A DNA stretch of 7,937 nucleotides from Gammaproteobacteria bacterium (GCA_020444765.1 JAGRHW010000156.1:1-7937), one strand, 5' to 3'. Counted from the stretch's first letter, positions 1 through 6,096 are shown. Numbers and translations: made by a program. Notes: generated by a model from the letters alone, not told the origin.

Positions 1-1
1 G

Positions 2-553
2 TGGGAGCGAATCCGGCAGGGCGGTATCGTCGGTTATATCATACTCGGGCTGGGTGCGCTCGGCCTGTTGCTCGCCGTATTGCGTTATTTCTATCTGATG
101 GCGGTTTCATCCCGGATCACAAGACAGGCGCGGGACCTCAGCAAACTGTCGGGCAAGAACCCGCTCGGCAGGATCGGCATGGTATATCACGCCAAGCGCG
201 ACGCGTCCATTCAGGACCGTGAAATCGCCCTGGAGGAAGCCATGCTGAAAGAAGTACCGGTCATCGAGAGATACAACGGCTTTATAAAACTGCTGGCTGC
301 CGTGGCGCCGCTGCTCGGTCTGCTCGGCACGGTCATCGGCATGATCATTACGTTTCAGACCATCACTCTGTTCGGCACCAGCGATCCGAAACTGATGGCG
401 GGCGGTATTTCCACCGCGCTCGTTACCACGGTACTGGGTTTGAGTGTGGCGATTCCCCTGCTGTTCGCCCACACCTTTCTGTCGTCCAAATCGAAACGCA
501 TCGTCGAGTTTGTCGAACAGCAAAGCGTCGGACTGCTCGCCCGCCAGGCCTGA
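2..553 (+). CDS. ttpC: MotA/TolQ/ExbB proton channel protein, TtpC type (5' partial)
   Basis: The reading frame is open from the first complete codon at position 2 and ends with TGA at 551-553, giving the last 183 residues of a longer protein. Three membrane segments are visible at about residues 7-32, 94-120 and 134-159 of the fragment. The second carries the channel signature APLLGLLGTVIGM and the third GGISTALVTTVLGL, both typical of ExbB/TolQ/MotA proteins. Being the large ExbB homologue directly before a complete exbB-exbD-tonB set is the hallmark of TtpC in Vibrio-type TonB2 systems. There the full protein is about 450 residues, with a signal peptide and a periplasmic coiled-coil N-terminus, all outside this window. 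It should act in the inner membrane with ExbB, ExbD and TonB to convert proton motive force into force on outer-membrane receptors. The position matching E. coli ExbB Glu176 is Thr138 here. The stop overlaps the next start (TGATG), implying translational coupling. The TtpC assignment rests on context plus the fragment; the family assignment is firm. Confidence 0.88.
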   Translation, partial: WERIRQGGIVGYIILGLGALGLLLAVLRYFYLMAVSSRITRQARDLSKLSGKNPLGRIGMVYHAKRDASIQDREIALEEAMLKEVPVIERYNGFIKLLAAVAPLLGLLGTVIGMIITFQTITLFGTSDPKLMAGGISTALVTTVLGLSVAIPLLFAHTFLSSKSKRIVEFVEQQSVGLLARQA

Positions 554-1062
554 TGGAGATGACGCATCTGTTACTCGATATCACCAGTTTCCTCGACCGG
601 GGGGGACTGGTTTTATACCTGATATCGCTGGCTGCGTTCGTGCTCTGGTTTTTGATCTTCGAGCGATTGCTGTTTATTTTCTTCCGCGCCAATCGCGAGA
701 TCGAATCCCTGTCGGCGGAATGGCGGCAACACCGGGACAAGCAACAGGCGCAAAATATCCGCGACTCGCTGAAGTCCCTATTCAAACACAAACTGCTGCT
801 GACCTTGCCGCTGATTCAGACCCTGGTGCGGATCACCCCGTTGCTGGGTTTGTTCGGCACGGTTTACGGCATGATCGAGATTTTTGACGTCATCGCACAA
901 CAGGGAACCGGTGACGCCCGCGCGCTCGCCAACGGGATCTCAATGGCGACGCTGCCGACCATGACCGGTATGGCCGTCGCCATCGTCGGCCTGTTTTTAC
1001 TGCGCTTTGTGGAAAGCGCGGCCAACCGGAAACTCACTGATTTCAGCAATCAATTGAGATAG
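553..1062 (+). CDS. exbB: ExbB-like TonB-system proton channel subunit
   Basis: A 169-residue inner-membrane protein of the short ExbB/TolQ class, shorter than E. coli ExbB (244 residues), as is usual for ExbB2 of TonB2 clusters. Membrane segments lie at about residues 18-44, 84-110 and 128-152, with a cytoplasmic charged loop at 45-80. The core signature TPLLGLFGTVYGMI is at 95-108 and LANGISMATLPTMTGM at 125-140. Thr103 and Thr136 match the conserved E. coli ExbB threonines 148 and 181 by my hand alignment, but the site of Glu176 is Met131. The ATG at 553 overlaps the upstream TGA and has only a weak AGG six nucleotides before it, so translation probably depends on coupling to the ttpC-like gene. 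An in-frame ATG at 559 is an alternative. It is followed at 33 nt by exbD. It should form the channel around ExbD and carry TonB. Confidence 0.92.
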   Translation: MEMTHLLLDITSFLDRGGLVLYLISLAAFVLWFLIFERLLFIFFRANREIESLSAEWRQHRDKQQAQNIRDSLKSLFKHKLLLTLPLIQTLVRITPLLGLFGTVYGMIEIFDVIAQQGTGDARALANGISMATLPTMTGMAVAIVGLFLLRFVESAANRKLTDFSNQLR

Positions 1063-1095
1063 CCCGACAGCGGCTTACCAGGACTTGCATTAATC

Positions 1096-1500
1096 ATGAA
1101 ACGCTTTCGCAAAGCAGAAGAAGACAACGAAATCAACCTGACGCCCATGCTGGACGTGGTGTTTATCCTGTTGATATTTTTTATCGTCACCACTTCCTTC
1201 GTCAAGGAAACCGGTATCGATATCAACCGACCCAGCGCGGCGACCGCCGAGAAAAAATCCAAAGGCAATATCCTGATCGCCATCAGACCGAACGGTGAAA
1301 TCTGGATCGACAACCGCAACATCGATATCAGAGCCGTGCGCGCCAATATTCAACGGCTCAAGGCGCGCTCGCCCCAAAGCTCGGTGATCATTCAGTCCGA
1401 CCAGGATGCACGCACCGGCATTCTGGTCAAAGTCATGGATCAGATCCGCCTGGCCGGTGTCCAGAATATCTCCATTGCGGCATCGGTGGACTCCCAGTAA
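1096..1500 (+). CDS. exbD: ExbD biopolymer transport protein
   Basis: A 134-residue ExbD/TolR family protein. The N-terminus is a short cytoplasmic stretch followed by the family signature NEINLTPMLDVVFILLIFF at residues 11-29. It contains Asp20, equivalent to the essential membrane aspartate (Asp25) of E. coli ExbD that shuttles protons. A single membrane helix (about 19-37) is followed by a periplasmic domain with the expected ILIAIRPNGEIWID and VIIQSDQDARTGILVKVMDQIRLAGV strands and helix in two stretches (about 59-73 and 97-122). Its length is close to that of E. coli ExbD (141). The ATG at 1096 has AGGA at 1080-1083, a slightly long spacing of 12. The stop TAA shares its last base with the tonB ATG. 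It works inside the ExbB ring at the inner membrane and couples proton flow to TonB movement. Confidence 0.96.
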   Translation: MKRFRKAEEDNEINLTPMLDVVFILLIFFIVTTSFVKETGIDINRPSAATAEKKSKGNILIAIRPNGEIWIDNRNIDIRAVRANIQRLKARSPQSSVIIQSDQDARTGILVKVMDQIRLAGVQNISIAASVDSQ

Positions 1501-2132
1501 TGTTGCGCACCTTCACCAGCCTGGTAGCCGCACTTGGCTTTTCGCTGCTGTCACTGCTGGCCCTCAAGTCTGTTATCGATATCAACAACGTCGCCGTCGA
1601 GGACAACGAAAATCTTCGCTATATCGATTTTGTACGCCTGAAAAAAGAACAGACCCTGCAAAGAAAAGAACGGGTAACACCCAAAAAGAAAGAACCGCCC
1701 AAAAAGCCACCCAAACCAAAAGTCGATATTCCAAAACCCGAAAAACCAAAAACCGTCTCCAGAACGGTGCAGCGCCTGGCCGTCAGTCCGGCACTGGATT
1801 TATCGGCCAGCAGCATTCTTGGTGATGCAATGGTCGCGGGGAACGGCCAGCAGGCCATCAGTACCAATGTTATCCCTCTGGTACGGATCAACCCGGTTTA
1901 TCCGCGCCGCGCGCGCACCATGAAGAAGGAAGGCTACGTAAAACTGGAGTTCACCATCACCACGGAAGGCACCGTCAAGGATGTTGAAATTGTTGAATCC
2001 GACCCGCCAAAACTGTTCGATAGCTCGGCCGAGCGGGCACTGCTGAAGTGGAAGTTCCGGGCAAAAATCGAGGATAACCGGCCCATAGAACAACGGGCCA
2101 TGGTGCAAATCAACTTCAAACTGGATCGCTGA
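1500..2132 (+). CDS. tonB: TonB energy-transducing protein, TonB2-like
   Basis: A 210-residue TonB. The N-terminal membrane anchor spans about residues 5-24, a periplasmic linker rich in lysine and proline spans 61-84 (PKKKEPPKKPPKPK and following), and a C-terminal TonB domain spans about 125-210 with RINPVYPRRA (129-138), EGYVKLEFTIT and the closing ALLKWKFRA. The C-terminal domain binds the TonB box of outer-membrane receptors. The length is nearer the short TonB2 proteins of Vibrio than E. coli TonB (239). The start ATG at 1500 overlaps the exbD TAA and follows GGTGGA at 1485-1490. The membrane anchor, and indeed the whole protein, contains no histidine. E. coli TonB relies on His20 in its anchor, so this TonB must engage its motor differently. 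The likely client next door is the siderophore receptor on the opposite strand. Confidence 0.95.
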   Translation: MLRTFTSLVAALGFSLLSLLALKSVIDINNVAVEDNENLRYIDFVRLKKEQTLQRKERVTPKKKEPPKKPPKPKVDIPKPEKPKTVSRTVQRLAVSPALDLSASSILGDAMVAGNGQQAISTNVIPLVRINPVYPRRARTMKKEGYVKLEFTITTEGTVKDVEIVESDPPKLFDSSAERALLKWKFRAKIEDNRPIEQRAMVQINFKLDR

Positions 2133-2134
2133 TC

Positions 2135-3325
2135 ATGAACGCATTGAATCGAACCACTGTTTTTCTCGCCCTGTTTTCGCTGGCATCCCAAAACGCTCTG
2201 GCGGAAAGTCCGGACACCACCTTGTCCATGTCGGTTTTCAACAAGCTCAATACGGTAGAGGAATTCATCGGCCGGCAGGAATATGCCAAGGCCCAGGACA
2301 AACTCTCGCAAATGCTGAAGGAGCTGCCGGACAAGGCGGCTGATCGCGCCTATGTTTATTATTCGCAGGCAATGCTGTTTTTACAGCAGGAAAATTACCA
2401 ACAGGCGCTGAACTATTACAAAAAAAGCTATGAACTCAATGCGCTCAATGAAAAGACCGCCGCCTCGGTCGCCCAGATGCTCGGTAATCTGTCGCTGCAT
2501 TTTGAACAATACCAGCAAGCCATCGGCTATTTGAACGAATATATCAAACTCAACCCGACGCCCGAAAAACAGACGCTGTTCGCACTCGGGAGCGCCTATT
2601 ACCAACTCGAACAATACAAAGCAGCCGAAGCACCTCTTGAACAGATCATGCAGCAGTTCGATCCTGACAAAAGTGCTTATCTGCTGCTGTTTTCCGCGTA
2701 TTACGAACAGAAAAAACTGAACCCGGCGACCGGCGTTCTTGAAAGAATCATCCGCTTTTGGCCCGAGGAATCAGAACACTGGCTGCAACTGGCCTCCCTC
2801 TACCTCGAACAGAAAAAAATCAGCAAATCGCTGGAAGTCCTGCAACTGGCTTTCGCCAAAAAACTGCTGCTGAAAGAAAATGAATTACTGCAATACGTGT
2901 ACGCACTCTACGAAAAAGGCCTGCCCTACAAAGCCGCGCGGGTATTGACACAGGCGTTCGACAACAAACAGATCGAACGCAACTATAAAAATTACTCACT
3001 GCTGGCCTCGCTATACGTCGACGCACGCGAAGACGACCTGGCGTTCGACGCGTTTCAGGCCGCCGCTGAATTCGCCAAAGACGGTAAGGACGACCTCTAC
3101 CTTGCTCAGCTTCACTACGACAGGGAATCCTGGGAAAAATCGATTACGCATGCCAAGAAAGCTCTGAACAAAGGCATCAGCAACGCCGGTAACGCACATA
3201 TGCTGATTGCCGCGTCGTACCACGAGCTGGATCAGACAAAGGAAGCCAAGAGCCACCTGGAACAGGCCTCCAGGCACAAGAAAACACGGGAAATGGCCCG
3301 CCAGTGGCTCGCCAGGCTTGAGTAA
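2135..3325 (+). CDS. Secreted tetratricopeptide-repeat protein of the TonB operon
   Basis: A 396-residue protein beginning with a Sec signal peptide: positively charged start, hydrophobic residues 8-19 and a likely cut after Ala-Leu-Ala at residue 23. The rest is helical TPR repeats, the clearest at about 72-102 (AYVYYSQAMLFLQQENY then QQALNYYKKSYELN), 109-140, 146-176, 180-210, 213-243 and 352-383, with the small-residue and aromatic spacing of the family. It should be a soluble or loosely attached periplasmic scaffold that binds other proteins; no catalytic motif is seen. The ATG lies two nucleotides after the tonB stop, so it is made with the motor. TPR proteins are recurrent last genes of TonB2/TtpC clusters in marine gammaproteobacteria. 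The family and location are clear, but the exact role in TonB transport is inference from position. Confidence 0.87.
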   Translation: MNALNRTTVFLALFSLASQNALAESPDTTLSMSVFNKLNTVEEFIGRQEYAKAQDKLSQMLKELPDKAADRAYVYYSQAMLFLQQENYQQALNYYKKSYELNALNEKTAASVAQMLGNLSLHFEQYQQAIGYLNEYIKLNPTPEKQTLFALGSAYYQLEQYKAAEAPLEQIMQQFDPDKSAYLLLFSAYYEQKKLNPATGVLERIIRFWPEESEHWLQLASLYLEQKKISKSLEVLQLAFAKKLLLKENELLQYVYALYEKGLPYKAARVLTQAFDNKQIERNYKNYSLLASLYVDAREDDLAFDAFQAAAEFAKDGKDDLYLAQLHYDRESWEKSITHAKKALNKGISNAGNAHMLIAASYHELDQTKEAKSHLEQASRHKKTREMARQWLARLE

Positions 3326-3553
3326 ACAATCGCTCCACTCTCAATGGCTGGGCATCCCGGGGCTTTCGCACGAAGACTCAGGAAGGGATTTTCTGCCGAT
3401 ATCAAACGGTTCGAGAAATTACGGTGTCTGCCGTATAAGTCATTTATTGCACGCTCGTACTGCTTGCGGATTCTGTGCGGCTAAAGCACGGCTTCACCGG
3501 TGCAGGAAGTAATCAAGCCAGGGCCAGTCAACCCTTTTTTGCAGAGCCCTAAA
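3326..3553. other. Noncoding gap after the TonB operon
   Basis: About 230 nt downstream of the TPR gene with no reading frame I can support. A weak hairpin lies at 3348-3360 (CTGGG-CAT-CCCGG, one wobble pair), 22 nt after the stop. A second weak stem, AGGG/CCCT (3520-3523 and 3532-3535), runs into six T residues at 3535-3540. Either could contribute to termination of the rightward operon, but both stems are only four to five base pairs long. No tRNA, repeat array or mobile-element end is visible. Confidence 0.4.
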
Positions 3554-3586
3554 CAGGAACAGCACCCTTGCCGGGTGCTGTTCCTG
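3554..3586. terminator. Perfect 14-bp hairpin between convergent genes
   Basis: CAGGAACAGCACCC (3554-3567) and GGGTGCTGTTCCTG (3573-3586) are exact reverse complements separated by the five-base loop TTGCC. It lies 20 nt beyond the receptor stop on the minus strand and about 230 nt beyond the TPR stop on the plus strand, the usual place for a shared terminator of converging transcripts. The T tract is poor on both strands: TTT then AGGG on the minus side, none on the plus side. It could therefore act partly as an RNA-stabilising 3' end rather than a strong intrinsic terminator. Confidence 0.65.
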
Positions 3587-3605
3587 ATCCAAAGACACCT
3601 ATCAC

Positions 3606-5720
3606 TCAGAATTTATAGTCAAGACTTATATAGGCGCTGCGCGGCGCACCATAGTATCCGACCTGATAAAGACTGGTAATATATTTTTCGTCCGTGATAT
3701 TTTTGACATTCAGCTTTATCGAAGCACTTTCCGAGATATCGTAGGCGACGAAGCCATCGAGCAGGACATAGGCATCCTGTTTGATAGCGGTTCCGGTAAC
3801 ATCATCGACCGTTGAAATGTCATCCTGCCATTTACCGGCTACGCCCAGCCGTAGCGCCGGCAACGCCGGAAGCTTGCCCCTAACCGCGAAATTAAACGTC
3901 TTTCTCGGAATCCATGTGTTGGCGTCTTCACCGTCCTTGTCTGTTAATTCCAGACTGCTCAAGCCGGCGCTCAATTCCAGAAATTCGTTGACCTGTCCGG
4001 TCAATTCCAGTTCCAGCCCTTCTGACTTGATATCGGTTCCTTCATAGTACCAGCGAAGGTCGTCAGTAACGCCCGCAAAAGTCGCTACGCCTTGTTGTTC
4101 GGCGCTAAAAACTGCGAGGGTGGCCTGAAGCCGGTCTTCCAGCCATTCTGATTTGATACCGGCCTCGTAGTTGACACCCTTCATCGCCGGCAGGTACTTA
4201 CCTGTAATATCGTACTGGTCCTGATTCTGGTAAATATCCGAGTAACTGGCATAAGCCATCAGGTCATCATTAACGTCATAAACCAGTCCGACATACGGAC
4301 TGACCTCTTCTTCAGACTGATCAACATCAACACCGCTGTTATCACCTGTGCGCTCGAATTTCACGGCGTTTACGCCGATCACGGATGCCAGCGAATCCGT
4401 CAGCTGAAAATTGCCGGCGGCATACACGCGGGTTCGCTCGCTGTGTTCATCACTGTAGTCTGCCTTCTCTCCCCAGACCGGCTCGGGCACGACATTACCG
4501 GCGTATGGAAATGCAGGCAAGGCACCAAAAGCCGGATCAGCACCATCCACGGGATAGTAACTCAGATCGTTGTCGCCTTCTGCATAGCTGATTCCCGCGG
4601 TCAAGGCATGCCAGCGCTCAGCGAATTGGAATTCGCCACTGACCGATGCATCGAGAATCTGGCTGTTCTGATCTGTTGCATACCGACCGGGCCAGCCATA
4701 TAGCCCTTCACCGGTATCCGGGTCCAGGCCTTCGGTTGAATAGACATAGAACAGCTTGTCTTTATCCTCGAAAGTCCTGTAATTATAGGCGAGCTTGGCT
4801 TCCCAGTTATCACTCAACAAGTGGGTAAATTCGGCAAACGCTGTCGTGTTGATCGTATTCCAGTACGTCCAGTCTACAGTGGTTGAGGCATCACGATCCC
4901 ATTCTGCCTGACTGCCGTCAGCATTACCCAGCACCAATGCGCCCCACATGTTTCCATCGGTATTTGCATCCTGGCGCGAAAGACCCAGGGTCAGCGTTGA
5001 TTTATCGCCTATCTGTCCGTCTACCACCCCATAAAGAAAGATCCGGTCATTACTCATACCACGTAGATGGGATTCCTTATCCTCGGCCGCCATAACAAAC
5101 CGCCCGGCCCAACGCCCATCCTCGGTCAAAGGGGTGGAATAATCCGCCTCAAACCGCTTTTTTTCGTAGGAACCGAACGTCAGCCGGACTTCACCCTGCC
5201 TCTCATTGGTCGGGCGCTTACGTACATAGTTGACGGTTCCCGCCGAGTTACCCAGACCAGTCAGCAAACCGTTCGCACCTCGGATGATCTCGATTTTTTC
5301 GTAAAAATAGGAGTCCATCGCACCCGAGACGATTCCCCAGTTATTAGGCATTCCCGCGCCGTCGATCTGAGTATTGACGACATCAAACCCTCTGGCAGTG
5401 TAATTGGATCGATTCGTTTCCCACTCCTCGACCTGTACACCGGTCGAAAATTTCAGCGCGTCATTGATGTTATCCGCACCGAAGTCTGCCATTAACCTGT
5501 CATCCAGGATGCTGATCGACTGCGGGGTATCCATCAGCTCGAGCCTCAATCCGGTCGCGCCGGTGGATATTCTGTCCTCGCGCTTGGACATCACGGTAAT
5601 CGCTTCCAGCGACAGGGAGTCACCCTCATCTGCTGCCGGGTCGGGTGAGTCCGCCGCTATTATCGAACCTGCATAGGCGCTTCCCAACGTACAGCAGATG
5701 ACGACAGACAGATATTTCAT
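3606..5720 (-). CDS. TonB-dependent outer-membrane siderophore receptor, FhuE/FpvA type
   Basis: A 704-residue outer-membrane receptor from the ATG at 5720. That start gives a compact signal peptide (hydrophobic residues 4-18, likely cut after AYA at 17 or near 23-24) and has GGGA six nucleotides upstream. A TonB-box-like EAITV lies at 39-43. The plug domain spans about 62-172, with DTPQSISILDDRLM (64-77), TARGFDV and IEIIRGANGLLTGLGNSAG (143-161), the pattern of the TonB-siderophore receptor family. A 22-strand barrel should follow, ending in YYGAPRSAYISLDYKF with the terminal Phe expected of barrel proteins. There is no N-terminal signalling extension, so it is a transporter and not a FecA/FpvA-type surface signaller. 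The substrate is probably a hydroxamate or mixed ferric siderophore, but this cannot be fixed from sequence. An in-frame ATG at 5807 would give 733 residues with a long basic leader, and a TTG at 5846 falls before the predicted transcript start. Fur repression is likely. Confidence 0.92.
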   Translation of the reverse strand: MKYLSVVICCTLGSAYAGSIIAADSPDPAADEGDSLSLEAITVMSKREDRISTGATGLRLELMDTPQSISILDDRLMADFGADNINDALKFSTGVQVEEWETNRSNYTARGFDVVNTQIDGAGMPNNWGIVSGAMDSYFYEKIEIIRGANGLLTGLGNSAGTVNYVRKRPTNERQGEVRLTFGSYEKKRFEADYSTPLTEDGRWAGRFVMAAEDKESHLRGMSNDRIFLYGVVDGQIGDKSTLTLGLSRQDANTDGNMWGALVLGNADGSQAEWDRDASTTVDWTYWNTINTTAFAEFTHLLSDNWEAKLAYNYRTFEDKDKLFYVYSTEGLDPDTGEGLYGWPGRYATDQNSQILDASVSGEFQFAERWHALTAGISYAEGDNDLSYYPVDGADPAFGALPAFPYAGNVVPEPVWGEKADYSDEHSERTRVYAAGNFQLTDSLASVIGVNAVKFERTGDNSGVDVDQSEEEVSPYVGLVYDVNDDLMAYASYSDIYQNQDQYDITGKYLPAMKGVNYEAGIKSEWLEDRLQATLAVFSAEQQGVATFAGVTDDLRWYYEGTDIKSEGLELELTGQVNEFLELSAGLSSLELTDKDGEDANTWIPRKTFNFAVRGKLPALPALRLGVAGKWQDDISTVDDVTGTAIKQDAYVLLDGFVAYDISESASIKLNVKNITDEKYITSLYQVGYYGAPRSAYISLDYKF

Positions 5721-5811
5721 TGTGAATCCCGGCAGACTGGTAACAGTTTTCACACCCTTTTTTTGACAGAGGGCACTGCAGTTTGACGAACGGTTTTTAT
5801 TTTTCATAGAA

Positions 5812-5826
5812 TGCGAATCATTATTA
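5812..5826 (-). promoter_or_regulatory. Fur-like box of the receptor gene
   Basis: On the minus strand TAATAAT-G-ATTCGCA matches the 7-1-7 Fur pattern (TGATAAT-N-ATTATCA) at 11 of 14 positions. It lies just downstream of the predicted -10 element and start site, where bound Fur with ferrous iron would block transcription. It also directly precedes the alternative ATG at 5807, which is one reason to prefer the start at 5720. Confidence 0.62.
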
Positions 5827-5846
5827 TTTGTATTTAGGAAAAACAA

Positions 5847-5875
5847 ATCTTATAGTCTGCAAGCGTGTTTGTAAA
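5847..5875 (-). promoter_or_regulatory. Predicted sigma-70 promoter of the receptor gene
   Basis: On the minus strand, TTTACA (5875-5870) is followed at 17 nt by TAAGAT (5852-5847), or at 15 nt by the better -10 match TATAAG (5854-5849). Transcription would begin near 5840. That places the TTG at 5846 upstream of the RNA and gives a leader of about 120 nt to the ATG at 5720. The elements are good but not perfect matches. Confidence 0.5.
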
Positions 5876-5878
5876 CAC
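5865..5878. promoter_or_regulatory. Inverted repeat over the receptor -35 element
   Basis: GTGTTT-GT-AAACAC is a perfect 6-2-6 inverted repeat that covers the predicted -35 element of the receptor promoter. This is a typical place for a repressor or activator dimer. It does not fit the Fur consensus, and I do not recognise the protein that would bind it. Confidence 0.4.
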
Positions 5879-5925
5879 TTTCTCGCCGCTGCTTTTACTC
5901 GTCAGGAAATGCCACCGGGATTGAT

Positions 5926-5967
5926 GGTGCCGGGGTTAAACCCAAACCTGAAGTCATTACAGGCACC
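5926..5967. repeat. Nested inverted repeats in the divergent region
   Basis: GGTGCC (5926-5931) and GGCACC (5962-5967) are reverse complements enclosing a second symmetric element, GGGTT-A-AACCC (5933-5943), and a short CCTG/CAGG pair (5947-5950 and 5960-5963). The group lies between the two divergent promoters and upstream of both. It may hold an operator or simply be chance symmetry. Confidence 0.3.
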
Positions 5968-5998
5968 AGAGGAATAGCCGAAGGATATTTATATTGAA

Positions 5999-6013
5999 CG
6001 AGAATGATTCTCT
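5999..6013 (+). promoter_or_regulatory. Fur-like box of the DUF3649/PepSY operon
   Basis: CGAGAAT-G-ATTCTCT contains a perfect GAGAAT/ATTCTC inverted repeat around one central base and matches the 7-1-7 Fur pattern at 10 of 14 positions. It abuts the predicted -35 element at 6014, so iron-loaded Fur would hinder RNA polymerase. Together with the box at 5812-5826 it makes both divergent transcripts likely Fur targets. Confidence 0.68.
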
Positions 6014-6041
6014 TTTACAGACTATAAAAAACTGCTATGCT
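6014..6041 (+). promoter_or_regulatory. Predicted extended -10 promoter, rightward
   Basis: TTTACA (6014-6019), a 16-nt spacer and TATGCT (6036-6041) preceded by TG at 6033-6034 form an extended -10 promoter. Transcription would start at about 6048, immediately before the hairpin structure at 6051. An alternative -10, TATAAA at 6023-6028, has no convincing -35 element. Confidence 0.5.
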
Positions 6042-6050
6042 GGCGGGATT

Positions 6051-6080
6051 GCGATGGCGTCGATTGCCCTGCGCCATCGT
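6051..6080 (+). promoter_or_regulatory. Putative antiterminator hairpin
   Basis: CGATGGCG (6052-6059) pairs exactly with CGCCATCG (6072-6079). Two flanking G-U pairs (6051 with 6080, 6060 with 6071) extend it to ten pairs around a ten-base loop. It uses the same downstream arm as the terminator hairpin that follows, so only one of the two can form at a time. It begins within a few bases of the predicted transcript start. Confidence 0.45.
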
Positions 6081-6096
6081 TAACGATGGCCTTTTT
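6073..6096 (+). terminator. Intrinsic terminator in the leader of the DUF3649/PepSY operon
   Basis: GCCATCG (6073-6079), loop TTAA and CGATGGC (6084-6090) form a perfect seven-pair stem followed by C and five T residues (6092-6096), the form of a Rho-independent terminator reading rightward. It lies only about 45 nt after the predicted start site and about 155 nt before the DUF3649 start. It is thus inside the leader and not at the end of any gene. It would act as a conditional stop, or as the end of a very short RNA. Confidence 0.6.

Noticed and set aside
107..523. 138-codon minus-strand frame opposite the TtpC-type gene
   Set aside because: It is a shadow of a conserved membrane-channel coding frame, with no ribosome-binding site or family match.
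1406..1825. 139-codon plus-strand frame across the exbD/tonB junction
   Set aside because: It overlaps two well-supported genes in another frame and its product is low-complexity, arising from the lysine/proline codons of tonB.
3207..3512. 101-codon frame running out of the TPR gene end into the gap
   Set aside because: Its first part is an out-of-frame shadow of the TPR gene and the rest has no ribosome-binding site or recognisable motif.
3606..5720. FecA/FpvA-like signalling receptor with a sigma/anti-sigma partner
   Set aside because: There is no N-terminal signalling domain between the signal peptide and the TonB box, and no sigma or anti-sigma gene in the window.
5844..5846. TTG as the receptor start
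   Set aside because: It lies at or before the predicted transcription start, is a rare start codon and adds an asparagine-rich stretch that does not resemble a signal peptide.
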